Assembly: GCF_024753285.1 (NCBI RefSeq)
Contig: NZ_JANUGW010000007.1
Coordinates: forward strand, 186,001-250,000
DNA length: 64,000 bases
From: Massilia pinisoli
GTDB lineage: Bacteria > Pseudomonadota > Gammaproteobacteria > Burkholderiales > Burkholderiaceae_D
Reading direction: 5' to 3'
Shown: piece by piece, positions 7,544 through 15,973 of the stretch
Numbering within the stretch: position 1 is the first letter of the stretch
How the letters are laid out: each line of letters begins with the position of its first letter
Position numbers and translations under genes: made by a program
Notes under the pieces: generated by a model
The model's database searches: none
The model's input: only the letters and a program-made list of their open reading frames with translations
Told to the model about the DNA's origin: nothing

Positions 7544-10321
7544 ATGCTCAAGGAAACAGTTATCTCGCGCGCCGTGCGCGTGATGTTCGCGGGCGGCCTC
7601 GTGGCGGGCTCGGCCCTCTTCGCGCAGGCCGCGCTGGCGCAGGACGCGCAACAGCCGATCGCCCGCGTGGAAGTGACGGGTTCGTCGATCAAGCGGGCCG
7701 ACGTCGAAGGCTCGCTGCCGGTCCAGATGGTGACCCGCGACGACATCAAGCGCAGCGGCGCGACCAATACCGCCGAACTGCTCACGACGCTGACCGCGAA
7801 CTCGATGGTCGGCGCGACGAACCAGGCCGAAGGCGCGGGCCTGTCGACCTACGGTGAATCGACGGCCAGCCTGCGCGGCCTCGGCGCCAGCAAGACGCTG
7901 GTGCTGGTCAACGGCCGCCGTCTCGGCAACTACGCGACGGACGGCACCGCGGTCGACGTCAACTCGATCCCGCTCGCGTCGATCGACCACGTCGAAGTGC
8001 TGAAGGACGGCGCGTCGGGTGTGTACGGTTCCGACGCCATCGGCGGCGTCATCAACTTCATCACCCGCAACAACTACCAGGGCGTGGAGCTGAACGGCTA
8101 CGCCAGCGTCAGCCGCTACGGCGGCGGCCAGACCAAGAAGGCCAGCATCCTCGCGGGCTGGGGCGACATCGACGCCGACCGCTACAACTTCACGGTGTCG
8201 GCCGACGTCAGCAAGGACGACGCCATCTTCGGCCGCCAGCGCAGCTATGCGCAGAACGCCTGGCGCGACGACGGCTTCCGCGACGCCAGCGCGACCCCGA
8301 GCGGCGCCCTGACCACGTTCCTGCCGACGACCACGCCGAACGCGAACGGCGTCGTCCCGAACACGCTGACCTCGACCGGCACGGGCCTGGGCAATCCCCT
8401 CGCACCGAACAACTGCGCCAACAACGGCAGCGCCTACGATGCGAATTTCGGCACCTGCCGTTTCAACAGCTCGCCGTACGTGAACCTCGTGCCGCAAGTG
8501 AAGCGCGCCAACGTGGGCGGCAGTTTCCGCTTCAAGCTGAACGACAACGCCGAATTCTTCACCGAAGGCTTCGTGTCGCGTAACGTGACCTTGCAGCAGG
8601 CGCAGCCTTCGCCGTACAGCAACGCGTTCCTGTCGACCGACCCGGCGTTCGCGCAGCAGAACGTGTACCCGTCGATCGTCCTCGCACCGAACAGCCCGTA
8701 CTATCCATCGGCATGGCTCGCCGCGAACGCACCGGATGTCGCCGGCCAGCCGGTCAGCGTCAGCTACCGCGCCTTCGACGGCGGCGAGCGCAAGGCGGAA
8801 GACACCGCGACCAGCTCGCACCTCGTGCTCGGCTTCCGCGGCAACGTCAAGGGTTATGACTACGACGTCGCCTACACGCACAACTCGAGCGACGTGACGG
8901 AGCGTACGCTGAGCGGCTACCAGAACCAGGTCGCGCTGATCAACCTGCTGAGCAACAACAACGCCTTCAATCCGTTCACGCAATACCAGGACCCGGCACT
9001 GGCGGCCCAGATTCGCAGCACGAACTACGCCGGCCCGATCATCAACGCCGTGCTGCGCAACGATGCGCTGAACGCGCGCGTGTCGGGCGAGCTGTTCCAG
9101 CTGCCGGCCGGCGCCGTCAGCTTCGCCGTGGGCGCGTCGCTGGTCGACGAGAACCTGTCCGTCAACCCGAGCACCGCGTACCAGAGCGGCGACGTGTCGG
9201 GCTACGGCTCCGCCGTGCTGCCGCTGTCGGCATCGCGCAATTCGTCGGCCGTGTTCGCCGAAACGATCATCCCGATCATCAAGCACCTGGAAGCCGACGT
9301 GGCCGTCCGCACTGACCGCTATCCGAACGCCACCGCGACGAATCCGAAGGTCAGCTTCCGTTACCAGCCGTTCTCGCAACTGCTGCTGCGCGCGTCGTAC
9401 GGCAAGGGCTTCCGCGAGCCGTCGCTGCCCGAGCTGTACACGCAGCAGACGCTGGGCACGAGCGGGACGTTCACCGACCCGGTCACCAAGCAGGCCGGCC
9501 AGTTTAACGTGATGTACGGCGGTAACCCGAACCTGAAGCCGGAGAAGTCGGAGCAGGCGGCGTTCGGCGTCGTCGTCGATCCGGTCAAGGGCCTGTCGAT
9601 CGCCGTCGACTACTGGAAGATCAACGTCAACAACCTCGTGACGTCGCTGGCACCGGCATTCGTCGTTGGCCAGGCCGCGGCCGGCAATGCGCAGTACACG
9701 GGCCTCGTGACGCGCGACGCGCTGAACAACATCACTTCGATCGTCGGCACCAACATCAACGCTGGCGGCGTGAAGACGGCCGGCATCGACGTCGATGCGC
9801 GCTGGGCCATCCTGAAGAGCCCGACCTACGGCAACTTCAACCTGCGCCTGAACGGCACCTACACGACGAAGTACGACCTCACGCTGCCGGACGGCACCGT
9901 ACAGCAGAGCGTGGCGCGCACGGTCGATGCGAGCGGCAACCTGCTGAACGCCGTGTCGAACTCGGGCGCTGGTGTCGTCATGCGCTGGCGCGACCAGCTC
10001 ACGCTGGACTGGAAATTCCAGAAGTGGGGCGCGTCGCTGACCAATAACTTCCAGTCGGGCTACTACGACAACATCCGCTTCGACACGCCGTCGGAAGGTC
10101 CGTTCGTCGCCCAGCGCGTGGGTGCGTTCTCGACGTGGGATGCGCAGGCCAGCTACGGCGGCTTCCGCAACCTGACCTTGACGGCCGGTGTGAAGAACCT
10201 GTTCAACCGCAAGCCGACGGACGTCATCACGGGCGGTTCGTACTTCCAGACGGGCTACGATCCGAGCTGGTACGACCCGCACGGCCAGACCGCTTACGTG
10301 AGCGCGAACTACAAGTTCTAA
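7544..10321 (+). CDS. TonB-dependent outer-membrane receptor (TBDR 1)
   Basis: A 925-residue receptor. The signal peptide is cleaved near ALA-Q (residue 32), followed by RVEVTGSSIKRADVE, the N-terminal signature of this TBDR class, and a plug domain with TLVLVNGRRLGNY and EVLKDGASGVYGSDAIGGVINF. The rest is a 22-strand barrel ending in a terminal Phe (VSANYKF), the BAM recognition signal. Substrate is unknown; no polymer-degrading gene is adjacent. GGAAG lies upstream of the ATG. The 227-bp upstream gap is AT-rich and contains a perfect -10 TATAAT at 7450-7455 but no convincing -35. A terminator follows. Confidence 0.93.
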   Translation: MLKETVISRAVRVMFAGGLVAGSALFAQAALAQDAQQPIARVEVTGSSIKRADVEGSLPVQMVTRDDIKRSGATNTAELLTTLTANSMVGATNQAEGAGLSTYGESTASLRGLGASKTLVLVNGRRLGNYATDGTAVDVNSIPLASIDHVEVLKDGASGVYGSDAIGGVINFITRNNYQGVELNGYASVSRYGGGQTKKASILAGWGDIDADRYNFTVSADVSKDDAIFGRQRSYAQNAWRDDGFRDASATPSGALTTFLPTTTPNANGVVPNTLTSTGTGLGNPLAPNNCANNGSAYDANFGTCRFNSSPYVNLVPQVKRANVGGSFRFKLNDNAEFFTEGFVSRNVTLQQAQPSPYSNAFLSTDPAFAQQNVYPSIVLAPNSPYYPSAWLAANAPDVAGQPVSVSYRAFDGGERKAEDTATSSHLVLGFRGNVKGYDYDVAYTHNSSDVTERTLSGYQNQVALINLLSNNNAFNPFTQYQDPALAAQIRSTNYAGPIINAVLRNDALNARVSGELFQLPAGAVSFAVGASLVDENLSVNPSTAYQSGDVSGYGSAVLPLSASRNSSAVFAETIIPIIKHLEADVAVRTDRYPNATATNPKVSFRYQPFSQLLLRASYGKGFREPSLPELYTQQTLGTSGTFTDPVTKQAGQFNVMYGGNPNLKPEKSEQAAFGVVVDPVKGLSIAVDYWKINVNNLVTSLAPAFVVGQAAAGNAQYTGLVTRDALNNITSIVGTNINAGGVKTAGIDVDARWAILKSPTYGNFNLRLNGTYTTKYDLTLPDGTVQQSVARTVDASGNLLNAVSNSGAGVVMRWRDQLTLDWKFQKWGASLTNNFQSGYYDNIRFDTPSEGPFVAQRVGAFSTWDAQASYGGFRNLTLTAGVKNLFNRKPTDVITGGSYFQTGYDPSWYDPHGQTAYVSANYKF

Positions 10322-10384
10322 GCTCCAAGCCAGGCATTACGCGAGCGCGGACCAAGAGTCGTCAGCCGCTCGCGCCAATGCGAA

Positions 10385-10421
10385 GGGCCGGGTTCCGTAT
10401 CCACGGGGCCCGGCCCTTTTT
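10385..10421 (+). terminator. intrinsic terminator of TBDR 1
   Basis: GGGCCGGG at 10385-10392 pairs with CCCGGCCC at 10409-10416, followed by five T residues. It lies 63 bp after the TBDR 1 stop and faces the 3' end of the convergent FAD-dehydrogenase gene. Confidence 0.85.
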
Positions 10422-10441
10422 CGTTGGCGGTGTGCCTGGCG

Positions 10442-12058
10442 TCAGCCGACCATCGAGAGCGCGACGGCTTCGGCGACGCGGATGCCGTCGATCGCGGCCG
10501 ACATGATGCCGCCCGCGTAGCCGGCGCCTTCACCGGCCGGGTACAGGCCGCGCGTGTTCAGGCTTTGCAGGCTGTCGTCGTGGCGCTTGATGCGGATCGG
10601 CGACGACGTGCGCGTCTCGACGCCCGTCAGCACGGCGTCTTCCTTGTAATAGCCCTTGATCTGCTTGTCGAACGCGACGAAGGCTTCGCGCATGGCGGTG
10701 ATGGCGTAGTCGGGCAGGGAAGGGGCGAGGTCGGTCAGGTGCACGGCCGGCTTGAACGACGGGATCACGGATCCGAATTCCTTCGACGGTACGCCGCGTA
10801 CGAAGTCGCCCATCAGCTGGCCCGGCGCATCGTAGGTGCTGCCGCCGAGGACGAACGCGCGCGATTCCAGTTCACGCTGGAACGCGATGCCCGCGAGCGG
10901 GTGGCCCGGATAGTCGGCCGGCGTGATGCCGACGACGATCGCGCTGTTGGCATTGCGTTCCGCGCGCGAGTACTGGCTCATGCCGTTCGTGACGACGCGG
11001 CCTTCCTCGGACGACGCCGCGACGACGGTCCCGCCCGGGCACATGCAGAAGCTGTACACGCTGCGGCCGTTCGAGGCGTGGTGCACGATCTTGTAGTCGG
11101 CCGCGCCGAGGATCTCGTTGCCGGCGTTCGGGCCGAAGCGGCACACGTCGATCAGCGACTGCGGGTGCTCCACGCGGAAGCCGATCGAGAACGGCTTCGC
11201 CTCGACGTACACGCCGCGGTCGTACAGCATCTGGAACGTGTCGCGCGCGCTGTGGCCGACTGCCATCACGAGGTGGCGCGTGGGCAGCGTTTCACCCGTG
11301 TGCAGCTTGACGCCGACGACCTGGCGCGCATTGCCTTCGCCTTCGATCAGCACGTCTTCCACGCGCGTCTGGAAGCGGATCTCGCCGCCCAGCGCGAGGA
11401 TCTCGGCGCGCATCTGCTCGACCATCTTGACGAGGCGGAAGGTGCCGATGTGCGGCTTGCTGACGTACAGGATTTCTTCCGGCGCGCCCGATTTCACGAA
11501 CTCGTTCAACACCTTGCGGCCATAGTGTTTCGGGTCCTTCACCTGGCTGTACAGCTTGCCGTCGGAGAAGGTGCCGGCGCCGCCTTCGCCGAATTGCACG
11601 TTCGATTCCGTGTTCAGCTTGCGTTTGCGCCAGAAGCCGAATGTGTCGACCGTGCGTTCGCGCACGATCTTGCCGCGCTCCAGCACGAGCGGCTTGAAGC
11701 CCATCTGCGCGAGGATCAGCGCGACGAACAGCCCGCACGGTCCCATGCCCACGACGACCGGACGCGGCATGTCCGGCGCCGGCCGGGCGGTCGTGACGAA
11801 CTTGTAGCCGGTGTCGGGCGCGGGGACCACGTGGGGATCGCGCGCCAGCCGGGCCAGCACCGCCGCTTCGTCGCGCACGGTGACGTCGAGCGCGTAGATC
11901 AGGACGATGGCGCTCTTCTTGCGGGCGTCGTAGCTGCGCTTGTAGATCGTGAAGTCGATCAGGTCGTCGCTTGCGATACCAAGCCGGCCGACGATGGCGT
12001 CGCGCAGGGCGTGGTCTGGGTGGTTCAGGGGCAGTTTGAGTTCGTTAATTCGCAGCAT
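10442..12058 (-). CDS. FAD-dependent dehydrogenase (COG2509-like)
   Basis: A 538-residue flavoprotein-like enzyme. An N-terminal extension of about 90 residues (MLRINELKLPLNHPDHALRD) is typical of this uncharacterised family; the dinucleotide fold then starts with VVVGMGPCGLFVALILA. A C-terminal segment of the form TSSPIRIKRH followed by GLYPAGEGAGYAGGI closes the FAD site. The substrate is not known for the family. The ATG at 12058 is preferred because the family begins with this segment; the frame stays open to 12301 but the added residues look non-coding. The 3' end converges on TBDR 1. Confidence 0.85.
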   Translation of the reverse strand: MLRINELKLPLNHPDHALRDAIVGRLGIASDDLIDFTIYKRSYDARKKSAIVLIYALDVTVRDEAAVLARLARDPHVVPAPDTGYKFVTTARPAPDMPRPVVVGMGPCGLFVALILAQMGFKPLVLERGKIVRERTVDTFGFWRKRKLNTESNVQFGEGGAGTFSDGKLYSQVKDPKHYGRKVLNEFVKSGAPEEILYVSKPHIGTFRLVKMVEQMRAEILALGGEIRFQTRVEDVLIEGEGNARQVVGVKLHTGETLPTRHLVMAVGHSARDTFQMLYDRGVYVEAKPFSIGFRVEHPQSLIDVCRFGPNAGNEILGAADYKIVHHASNGRSVYSFCMCPGGTVVAASSEEGRVVTNGMSQYSRAERNANSAIVVGITPADYPGHPLAGIAFQRELESRAFVLGGSTYDAPGQLMGDFVRGVPSKEFGSVIPSFKPAVHLTDLAPSLPDYAITAMREAFVAFDKQIKGYYKEDAVLTGVETRTSSPIRIKRHDDSLQSLNTRGLYPAGEGAGYAGGIMSAAIDGIRVAEAVALSMVG

Positions 12059-12544
12059 GATGAGTGGTAGGCCGCGCGCGGTGGCACCAGGCGGCGCCGT
12101 GCCGGCGGCGGCAGGTCGAGACAGGCGCCAGTATAAGGCATCGGCCACCCCGGCCGGCAGGAAAGGCGGCGGCCGCCGGCCGGGCAGAAGCGAACAGTGG
12201 TGTTGTAGCCGAGCAACCGATGTTGGTTGTATCGACAACTGCCGCAACCCAGGCTTCGGGGCGCCGGATCGACCCATGCGATCCAATATGCATGTGTTCA
12301 AAAAAAATCATGTTGCGGTGCGTCGAACACGATTTCTGGCGATTCTTCTGCCTTTCCTTCGCAAGTGCCATTGACTGGCCGTAATGGTGCATATCCCATG
12401 GAAATCGGACTCGTTGCGGTGCTGCACCGCACCAGTAAAAGGCATTGTCAGATTCGTTTTCCAAATCTGTTGTTTCTACACATTTCGCTAATTGTGTTTT
12501 ATTGACACTTTTGCTTTTGCTATGGTTTTATCGTCTAGTCAGTA
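12059..12544. other. non-coding gap, AT-rich in its second half
   Basis: This is the first part of a 724-bp gap between the FAD-dehydrogenase start and TBDR 2. Bases 12290-12540 are strikingly AT-rich for this genome. A TTGACA at 12502-12507 could be a -35 element for TBDR 2, but no good -10 stands at 16-18 bp. No convincing gene was seen on either strand. Confidence 0.5.
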
Positions 12545-12715
12545 ACGTTTTATATCTATGAAACGTCAATTGAGAGGGTTCGTCCTACAGGACGAATAAC
12601 GAAAATACACGGCAGTTTAGTGTGACAGTCCGCAGTAGTTTAAACGCACCAGGCCAAAAGCCTTTGCAGGCGACGGCAGTGCACGCGGGGGCGGCGCAGC
12701 TTGGCCGCCCCCGCG
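12545..12715 (+). promoter_or_regulatory. three successive hairpins in the presumed TBDR 2 leader
   Basis: Three perfect inverted repeats follow one another: ACGTTT/AAACGT (12545-12566, 10-base loop), TTCGTCC-TACA-GGACGAA (12579-12596), and the 12-bp GC stem CGCGGGGGCGGC/GCCGCCCCCGCG (12684-12715, 8-base loop). None is followed by a T tract. The last ends 67 bp before the TBDR 2 start codon, so they probably fold in its 5' untranslated region and may affect its expression. Confidence 0.5.
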
Positions 12716-12782
12716 CGTAAGCGCCGTTCTGCATGTGGTGATCGTAAGAAACCACTTTGAGAGATTCGAGAAGGAGAAGTAC

Positions 12783-15638
12783 ATGACGTTTAAATTGAAG
12801 TCGATGCCCTTTGCGGTTTCGTGTGCAATTGCCAGCGGTGCCCTGTTTGCCGCACCGGCAATGGCCCAGACGCAAGATGCGGTCAGTGCCCAGGCCCCGC
12901 AGCGCGTGGTCGTGACCGGCTCGCTGATCAGCCGCACCGACACCGAGACCCCGACCCCCGTCCAAGTGCTGACGGCCCAGGACATCCAGAAAAGCGGTAA
13001 GACTTCCGTCGCCGAACTGCTGAACGACCTCGCCGCCAACGGCCAGGGTACGCTCGGCACCGGCTTCTCGGGCGCGTTCGCGAACGGTGCCTCGGGTATT
13101 TCGCTGCGCGGCCTGACGGTCGGCGCAACGCTGGTGCTGGTCGATGGCCACCGCCTCGCTCCGTATCCGCTGTCCGACGACGCCCAGCGCTCCTTCGTCG
13201 ACGTTTCCTCGATTCCTTTCGATGCCATCGAGCGCATCGAAGTGTTGAAAAGCGGAGCCTCGTCGCTGTACGGCTCCGACGCAATCGCCGGCGTCGTGAA
13301 CATCATTCTGAAGAAGAACCTGACCGGCACCCGCCTGGCTGCCGAATCCGGCAACACGCAACACGGCGGCGGCCGCACCCATCGCGCTTCGGTCAGCACC
13401 GGCATCGGCGACCTGGACAACGATGGCTATAACGCCTTCGTCACGGCCGAGTGGCGCCGCCAGGGCGCGATCAAGGTCTCCGACCGCGACCAGTTCAGCT
13501 GGGCCAACGCCGACTGGCGCTCGCGCGGCGGGAACAACATCCGCCTGGGCGTTCCGAACTCCCTGAACTCGCGCCTGACCGCGACCAACAGCCCGTTCCT
13601 GTACAACGCATTGGGTACCGGCGACCCGAAAAACTTCCAGTTCCTCGATCCGAGCAAGTGTAACTACAACCTGTACATGAGCGGCGGTTGCGCGATCCGT
13701 GACACCGTCACGAATATCCAGCCGCAGACCGAGAACATCAACCTGATGGTCGGCCTGACGAAGAAGCTGAGCGAGGACTGGGAACTGGCGTTCAAGGGTT
13801 CGATGTTCCAGCGTAACAGCATCAACAACCGCGGCAGCTACCTGTCGGCTTATTCGCCGACGACCTTCGGCGGCAACAACTCGCTGAACAATGGTGTCGT
13901 GATCTCGGGTAACAGCCGCGTGCCGAGCACCCTGATCCCCGCATCCGCCTCGTTCAACCAGCTCGGCGTCCCCGCTCGCCTGTATGGTTACATCCCGGGC
14001 ACCGATCCGTTCGCGACCCAGGACAACACGGCGACCACGACCCGCTTCGCGCTCGACCTGCACGGCACCGCCTACGGCTGGGACACGAGGATCGCCGGCG
14101 GCATCACCAAGGTCAAGACCGATATCGACTACAGTGGCTACATCAACCGTGCAGCCCTGTACAACGCCATCTTCAACGGTACCTGGAACCCGGTCGGCGG
14201 CAACTCGCCGGACCTGCTGGCCCAGGTCTCGCCGCACTTCTCGAACACCCTCGAGTCGAAGCTGAACTACTTGGATGCATTCGGTTCGCGCGAACTGATG
14301 CCGCTGGGCGCCGGTCCGCTGGTGCTGGCAGTCGGCGCGCACTACCACAAGCGCACCCAGAATTCGCCGGCGGCAAGCCTGACAGCCAACGGCCAGGTGG
14401 CGCAGACCACGGCGTTCGTGATCGGCGACGAGACGAACTCGGCGGTGTTCGCCGAATTGCAGGCGACCCCGATCAAGAGCCTGGAACTGCACGCGTCGGG
14501 CCGCTACGACCACTACAAGAACTTCAACAAGTTCACGCCGGCGGCGAGCTTCAAGTGGACGCAGTCGAATATGTTCGGCCTGCGCGGTACGTACGCGAAG
14601 GGCTTCCGCGCACCGAACCCGGCCGAGGTGGGCAATGCAGGTTCGTTCTTCACCTTCAACGGTATCGACGACCCGGTCCTGTGTAAGAATGGCGATCCAA
14701 ACACCAAGGGCAACGTGCCGACCGCCTGCGGCCTGAACCCGCCGTACGTCCAGCTGACCACCCCGTCGCTGCAGCCCGAGAAATCGACGTCGTACACGCT
14801 GGGCATGATCCTGGAGCCGGTGCGTGGCCTGAACGCCACCCTCGACTACTACAACATCAAGGTCACCAACCAGATCGTGTCGGCCGCCGGCAACGACCCG
14901 ACCTACGTGCCGGCATTCGTACGCGGTCCGATCACCCCTGTCGACATCGCCAACGGCGACGGCACCAACAGTGTTGGCACTCCGTCTGTCGGCCCGATCA
15001 TTTACGCGACCTCGCCGTACGTGAACCTGGGCGGCACCAAGACCAGCGGCATCGAAGCGGACGTCGGCTACCGCTGGCGCCTGCCGGGCGACTTCGGCGC
15101 CCTGCGTGTGAACCTCAGCGCTGCACACACCTTCAGCTACATCACCGATGCAGCCGGCGGCGTGAGCTATCAGCTGGCCGGTACGCAGGGCCCGTCCGCC
15201 ATCTCCGGCGCAACCGGCAGCCCGAAGGATCGTGCGCAGTTCTCGGTGGCATGGAGCCGCGGCCCGCTGGACGTGAACACGACCGTGAACTACACGAGCG
15301 ACTTCTCGACCATCGACCCGTCGCTGGGCGTGAACGATTGCTCGGGCAAGGGTGGCACCAGCTTCAACGTGGGCGGCCGCAACTACTTCCGCAACCTGCC
15401 GCAGCCTGAGTACTACTGCCATGTCGCGTCGTTCACCGCGGTCAACCTGAACCTGCAGTACAAGCTGAGCCCGAACCTCACGCTGAAGGGTTCGATCCTG
15501 AACCTGTTCGACCGCCAGCCGCCGGCCGACGTCGCAACCTACGGCAACTCGGGTGCACAGACGTCGTACAACGCCTCGCTGCACCAGGCAGGCGCCGTGG
15601 GCCGTTTCTTCAGCGCCGGTCTGTCCTATACGTTCTAA
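12783..15638 (+). CDS. TonB-dependent outer-membrane receptor (TBDR 2)
   Basis: A 951-residue receptor with a signal peptide cleaved near AMA-Q (residue 28), then RVVVTGSLISRTDTETPTPV and a plug domain (LVLVDGHRLAPYP; EVLKSGASSLYGSDAIAGVVN). The barrel ends GLSYTF with terminal Phe. Cys pairs in extracellular-type loops (for example CNYLNYM-like and CGLNPP segments) may be disulfides. The start was placed at the ATG behind AAGGAGAAGTAC; the frame is open further upstream. Substrate unknown. It has a long leader with hairpins and its own terminator, so it is probably an independently regulated single gene. Confidence 0.93.
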   Translation: MTFKLKSMPFAVSCAIASGALFAAPAMAQTQDAVSAQAPQRVVVTGSLISRTDTETPTPVQVLTAQDIQKSGKTSVAELLNDLAANGQGTLGTGFSGAFANGASGISLRGLTVGATLVLVDGHRLAPYPLSDDAQRSFVDVSSIPFDAIERIEVLKSGASSLYGSDAIAGVVNIILKKNLTGTRLAAESGNTQHGGGRTHRASVSTGIGDLDNDGYNAFVTAEWRRQGAIKVSDRDQFSWANADWRSRGGNNIRLGVPNSLNSRLTATNSPFLYNALGTGDPKNFQFLDPSKCNYNLYMSGGCAIRDTVTNIQPQTENINLMVGLTKKLSEDWELAFKGSMFQRNSINNRGSYLSAYSPTTFGGNNSLNNGVVISGNSRVPSTLIPASASFNQLGVPARLYGYIPGTDPFATQDNTATTTRFALDLHGTAYGWDTRIAGGITKVKTDIDYSGYINRAALYNAIFNGTWNPVGGNSPDLLAQVSPHFSNTLESKLNYLDAFGSRELMPLGAGPLVLAVGAHYHKRTQNSPAASLTANGQVAQTTAFVIGDETNSAVFAELQATPIKSLELHASGRYDHYKNFNKFTPAASFKWTQSNMFGLRGTYAKGFRAPNPAEVGNAGSFFTFNGIDDPVLCKNGDPNTKGNVPTACGLNPPYVQLTTPSLQPEKSTSYTLGMILEPVRGLNATLDYYNIKVTNQIVSAAGNDPTYVPAFVRGPITPVDIANGDGTNSVGTPSVGPIIYATSPYVNLGGTKTSGIEADVGYRWRLPGDFGALRVNLSAAHTFSYITDAAGGVSYQLAGTQGPSAISGATGSPKDRAQFSVAWSRGPLDVNTTVNYTSDFSTIDPSLGVNDCSGKGGTSFNVGGRNYFRNLPQPEYYCHVASFTAVNLNLQYKLSPNLTLKGSILNLFDRQPPADVATYGNSGAQTSYNASLHQAGAVGRFFSAGLSYTF

Positions 15639-15679
15639 TCGGACGTGAGCGCGGCGGCAGCGATGCCGCCGTCATATGA

Positions 15680-15716
15680 AACCCCGTCCGCGGTCCGCCG
15701 CGGACCGGGTTTTTTA
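15680..15716 (+). terminator. intrinsic terminator of TBDR 2
   Basis: AACCCCGTCCGCGG pairs with CCGCGGACCGGGTT with one mismatch and is followed by six T residues. It sits about 40 bp after the TBDR 2 stop. Confidence 0.85.
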
Positions 15717-15913
15717 CGTTCGTCGCACTGTACCGGGCAACGCATCCTCGATTTTCAGGAAGTCCGATCTTTGTTCAGGCGCCTGGCGGCTTAGATCAAT
15801 AGACCACCTCGGCGTCCGGACACTTCCCCCGACCCGCAGGTGGGCACGAGCCGTGACCTGCGCGCGCCGATCCTGCCTGTCTTGCCCCGTTCCCCGGCAA
15901 AGCGCGATGAACC
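15717..15913. other. non-coding gap between converging TBDR genes
   Basis: The stretch between the terminators of TBDR 2 and TBDR 3. Short frames on both strands lack ribosome sites and family motifs. Nothing functional was recognised. Confidence 0.4.
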
Positions 15914-15942
15914 TAAAAAAAGACCGCCCCGAAGGGCGGTCC
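15914..15942 (-). terminator. intrinsic terminator of TBDR 3
   Basis: Read on the minus strand, GACCGCCC-TTCG-GGGCGGTC forms a stable stem followed by seven T residues (the A run at 15914-15920 on the plus strand). It lies just past the TBDR 3 stop at 15974. Confidence 0.88.
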
Positions 15943-15973
15943 TCATGTCGCGAAAGGGCTTGCGCCCCTGCGC

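Noticed and set aside
12059..12301. Upstream extension of the FAD-dehydrogenase to an ATG at 12301
   Set aside because: The extra 81 codons do not resemble the family, whose usual start is the ATG at 12058.
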